A program made the translations under genes and the position numbers. DNA of 64,000 bases, taken from Dehalococcoidales bacterium (lineage in GTDB: Bacteria; Chloroflexota; Dehalococcoidia; Dehalococcoidales; UBA2162). The stretch is from contig JAUYHA010000177.1 in NCBI GenBank assembly GCA_030690265.1, forward strand, positions 1 through 64,000, read 5' to 3'. Shown here piece after piece: positions 61,169 through 64,000 of the stretch; the first letter of the stretch is position 1, and the number at the start of each line of letters is the position of its first letter. The notes beneath the pieces are model-generated. The model had not been told where the DNA came from. It saw nothing but the letters and a program-made list of their open reading frames with translations, and made no database searches.

Positions 61169-61837
61169 ATGATTATGGAGGAGATAAGGATTGTCCTGGC
61201 AGAAGACCATGCGTTAATGCGCGAGGGAACGCGCCGTATCCTCGAGGAGTATCCTGACCTGAAAGTAGTTGGTGAGGCTGAGGATGGTCAACGGGCATTG
61301 GATTTGATAGCTACTCTTAAGCCAGATGTAGCTATCCTGGATATCCGCATGCCCAAACTTAATGGCGTTGCCGTTGTTCGCCGGATGAGAGAACTCTCCC
61401 CAGCTACGAAAGCAGTGATGTTAACCGCCTATGACGATGATGACTACATCCTCGCTTTGATGGAGGTTGGTGCCTCGAGCTACCTCTTGAAAACTACTCA
61501 GGCAGATGAGTTGGTCGATGCAATACGTAGAGTCCACATGGGTGAGGCAGTCCTCGGTAAGGATATTGCCGTTAAGGTAGCCCAGCTCTGGGCACGCCAC
61601 CGGATTATGGATGGAGATAATTTATCGGCGGAGCTTAGCCCCCGTGAACGGGATGTGCTGGAGTATGCTGCTAAGGGTCTCCGCAATAAAGATATTGCTG
61701 ACAAATTGTATATGAGCGTCCGTACTGTGGAAGGCCATTTGAGCAATATCTATACCAAGCTCCGTGTTTCTTCGCGTACCCAGGCCGTTCTCTACGCCAT
61801 ATCCCAGAACCTGGTTAGTCCGGAAGAAGAGAAGTAA
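61169..61837 (+). CDS. NarL/LuxR-family response regulator
   Basis: IVLAEDHALMREGTRRIL...VAILDIRMPKLNG; LSPRERDVLEYAAKGLRNKDIADKLYMSVRTVEGHLSNIYTKL. Confidence 0.95.
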   Translation: MIMEEIRIVLAEDHALMREGTRRILEEYPDLKVVGEAEDGQRALDLIATLKPDVAILDIRMPKLNGVAVVRRMRELSPATKAVMLTAYDDDDYILALMEVGASSYLLKTTQADELVDAIRRVHMGEAVLGKDIAVKVAQLWARHRIMDGDNLSAELSPRERDVLEYAAKGLRNKDIADKLYMSVRTVEGHLSNIYTKLRVSSRTQAVLYAISQNLVSPEEEK

Positions 61838-61839
61838 CC

Positions 61840-63309
61840 ATGAGTAAAGTGCGGCTGAATATGAACAGGGTGCCCTACCTGCCCGTTCTCCCCTTCCTGC
61901 CGAAAAGCTTCAAACTGCTCAAACACCACTTAAGCGGGCATCAAGCTATGTTACGGGAGTGGCGCTTCTGGGTAATTGTTATTCCAACAATTCTCGTTTC
62001 AGCAGCCCACACTATCCTGGAAACCGTGATACACCTCCCGGCTTTTGGGCTACTTTACTTCGTCCCCAGTGCTTTATTTCTTATTCCGGTAGTGTTTGCA
62101 GCGCTGACCTTTGGATTGAGAGGAGCTCTCGTCACCTCGCTGACGGCTACTGTGATTACTATTCCTAACTGGGTCTTCTTTCACGAAAGCTGGGAGACTC
62201 TCGGCTGTATATCTCAGCTGTTCGTGGTCAATATTGCCGCTTATTTCATCGGGAAGCAGACTAACAAGGTAAGGGGTGCCCTGCAGCAAGCAAAAGCCGC
62301 CAGAACGGCTCTGGCAATTTCTGAAACAAAATACCGCAGGTTATTTGAATCCAGTCCCAACCCTATTCTCGTCCTGGATGTAAATGGTGCTATCCAGGAT
62401 GCCAATCTGGCGGCAGGTGTTCTCTTCACTAAGACGCCGGAATCTCTGAAGAGGACTGCCGCGGCTGACCTGCTCGGGACGACAAATACCCAGAAACTTC
62501 TTGGTTTTTCCAGGGATAGCCAGCCCCCGGAGGCGCTGACTCTAAAGCTTAAGGATGGTCTGGAACTTTACGTAGAGCCAGCGTTTACCCAGGCCAATGA
62601 TATTCAGGACAGCCTCGTTATCCAGCTCCACCTGAGGGATGTTACCGAAGAAAGAATGCGGCAGGCGGGACTTAGAGCCTACGCGGCCCATGTGCTCCAC
62701 GTCCAGGAAGAGGAGCGTCAGCACATTGCCCGGGAGTTGCATGATGTAACGATTCAGCAACTGGTCTTGCTTTACCGTCAGCTGGATAGCAGCGAATCTC
62801 TACCGCAATCTCTCGTCAACATGCTGAAAGGAGCCAGGGGAACAATCGAGGAAGTTATCAGGGGACTTCGAGATTTCACCAGGACTCTACGGCCTTCGAT
62901 TCTGGATGATATCGGACTGGAAGCCTCTATCCGCACTCTGCTCTCAGGCTTTATGCAAAGGTCAATGATTAAAGGACGGATAAAAATAGTTGGACAACCG
63001 CGAAGATTACCACCAGATGTTGAGTTAGGGGTTTTTCGTGTTGTTCAAGAGGCATTATCTAATGTAGAACGCCATGCTCGGGCAACTCAGGTGGCTGTAA
63101 CGATAACCTTCGACAAAGATAAAGTCAGGCTGGAGGTAGTTGATAACGGGGTAGGTTTTACTGTACCATCCTCCCCGGGTGACTTTTCTGCCAGCGGTCA
63201 GCTGGGGCTCATCAGTATGCAGGAACGGGCAAAGCTGCTCAACGGTAAGCTCGAAATCCAGTCCAGCCCCAATAAGGGCACCCGGGTTATTATCTCTATT
63301 CCTGTCTGA
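61840..63309 (+). CDS. PAS-domain sensor histidine kinase (HisKA_3 type), multi-TM N-terminus
   Basis: EEERQHIARELHDVTIQQLVLLYRQL; EVVDNGVGFTV; PAS YRRLFESSPNPILVLDVNG. Confidence 0.94.
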   Translation: MSKVRLNMNRVPYLPVLPFLPKSFKLLKHHLSGHQAMLREWRFWVIVIPTILVSAAHTILETVIHLPAFGLLYFVPSALFLIPVVFAALTFGLRGALVTSLTATVITIPNWVFFHESWETLGCISQLFVVNIAAYFIGKQTNKVRGALQQAKAARTALAISETKYRRLFESSPNPILVLDVNGAIQDANLAAGVLFTKTPESLKRTAAADLLGTTNTQKLLGFSRDSQPPEALTLKLKDGLELYVEPAFTQANDIQDSLVIQLHLRDVTEERMRQAGLRAYAAHVLHVQEEERQHIARELHDVTIQQLVLLYRQLDSSESLPQSLVNMLKGARGTIEEVIRGLRDFTRTLRPSILDDIGLEASIRTLLSGFMQRSMIKGRIKIVGQPRRLPPDVELGVFRVVQEALSNVERHARATQVAVTITFDKDKVRLEVVDNGVGFTVPSSPGDFSASGQLGLISMQERAKLLNGKLEIQSSPNKGTRVIISIPV

Positions 63310-63337
63310 GGAGACATCCTTGATTCATTTATCACGT

Positions 63338-64000
63338 ATGGGACTGCTCAAGAAAACTTTTATTTTTGTTGGGGCCGGGTTTGCGGCGCTGATGGCTCTT
63401 TTAACCTTTATTTCGCTGGATACCGTCAACCAGGGTATCGAAATTGCTTCACGGGAAAAGCTTGCCGTGGCGGAAAACATTGCTTCAAACATTGATGATA
63501 TCATACTGCACCTGCATTTTGAGACAGCTTATACCGCTTCGGTCCTGGGAAATAACTGGCAGAAAGTTGACGCTGAGTCAGACAGGAGTGAGCGTCTAGT
63601 CTCCTTAAGAAACCACCTGCTACGCCATATGGCTTCGTTCCGGCAAGTAGATGCGGTAGTATTCGTAGCCCTACTGGATAGCGGAGGGAATGTTCTGCAG
63701 ATGGAGCCTGCCCCTGAGCAGGGAATAGCACAATCTGTGGCTGCTGCTCCTGCTATTCAGCAAGTCTTAGCCGGTGATGAGGAATATATTGAAGTGGAGA
63801 AGGCAATTCTAACGGGTGATAGCCCGACCCTCTCAATGGTGGTCCCTGTTAAAGACGACCAGCAATTATTACAGGGAATGATAGTTGCTGATATTCCGGT
63901 CATTCCCGGTAACTTTGATTCCCTTCTCCAGCGGTGGGGAGCAGAGCACGACTTACAGGTTATCAGTGAAACCGGCACCATCGTGGCGAGTTCTCTGCGG
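63338..64000 (+). CDS. Membrane sensor protein with Cache-like extracellular domain (3' truncated by window edge)
   Basis: Open frame to window end; TM FIFVGAGFAALMALLTFISL then periplasmic sensor region; no stop in frame. Confidence 0.75.
   Translation, partial: MGLLKKTFIFVGAGFAALMALLTFISLDTVNQGIEIASREKLAVAENIASNIDDIILHLHFETAYTASVLGNNWQKVDAESDRSERLVSLRNHLLRHMASFRQVDAVVFVALLDSGGNVLQMEPAPEQGIAQSVAAAPAIQQVLAGDEEYIEVEKAILTGDSPTLSMVVPVKDDQQLLQGMIVADIPVIPGNFDSLLQRWGAEHDLQVISETGTIVASSLR

Overview
The window looks like a chromosomal segment of a Chloroflexota (Dehalococcoidia-like) bacterium. That assignment is inferred from gene content and protein style, not from a search. Most genes lie on the minus strand. 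Left part: end of citramalate synthase, yraN, nth, hicBA, catalase, NDH-2, a K+ channel, a geranylgeranyl-reductase-like flavoprotein fused to a cyclic-nucleotide-binding domain, an MBL-fold protein, a five-gene oligopeptide ABC transporter, a 1725-aa secreted C25/PKD-type protein with a 23-unit WDEGS repeat, a LuxR/histidine kinase pair, and a soluble-adenylyl-cyclase-like giant (two cyclase domains, P-loop NTPase, TPR). Middle: housekeeping genes (uvrC, rho, tal, pyrG, gyrB, pyrE, an adenine methylase, nadD, obgE, dnaA, fmt, lexA) and one tRNA-Leu(UAG). Right part: envelope proteins, a membrane LuxR protein, two decayed LuxR regulator remnants, a cytochrome bc operon with a GltD-like Fe-S flavoprotein, a cNMP-domain protein, a membrane-anchored receiver, and a further two-component system. 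The best leads are the WDEGS-repeat surface protease, the bc/GltD-like respiratory operon, the candidate cAMP circuit, and a short dispersed repeat that flanks hicBA and abuts a 5'-truncated cytochrome c gene.
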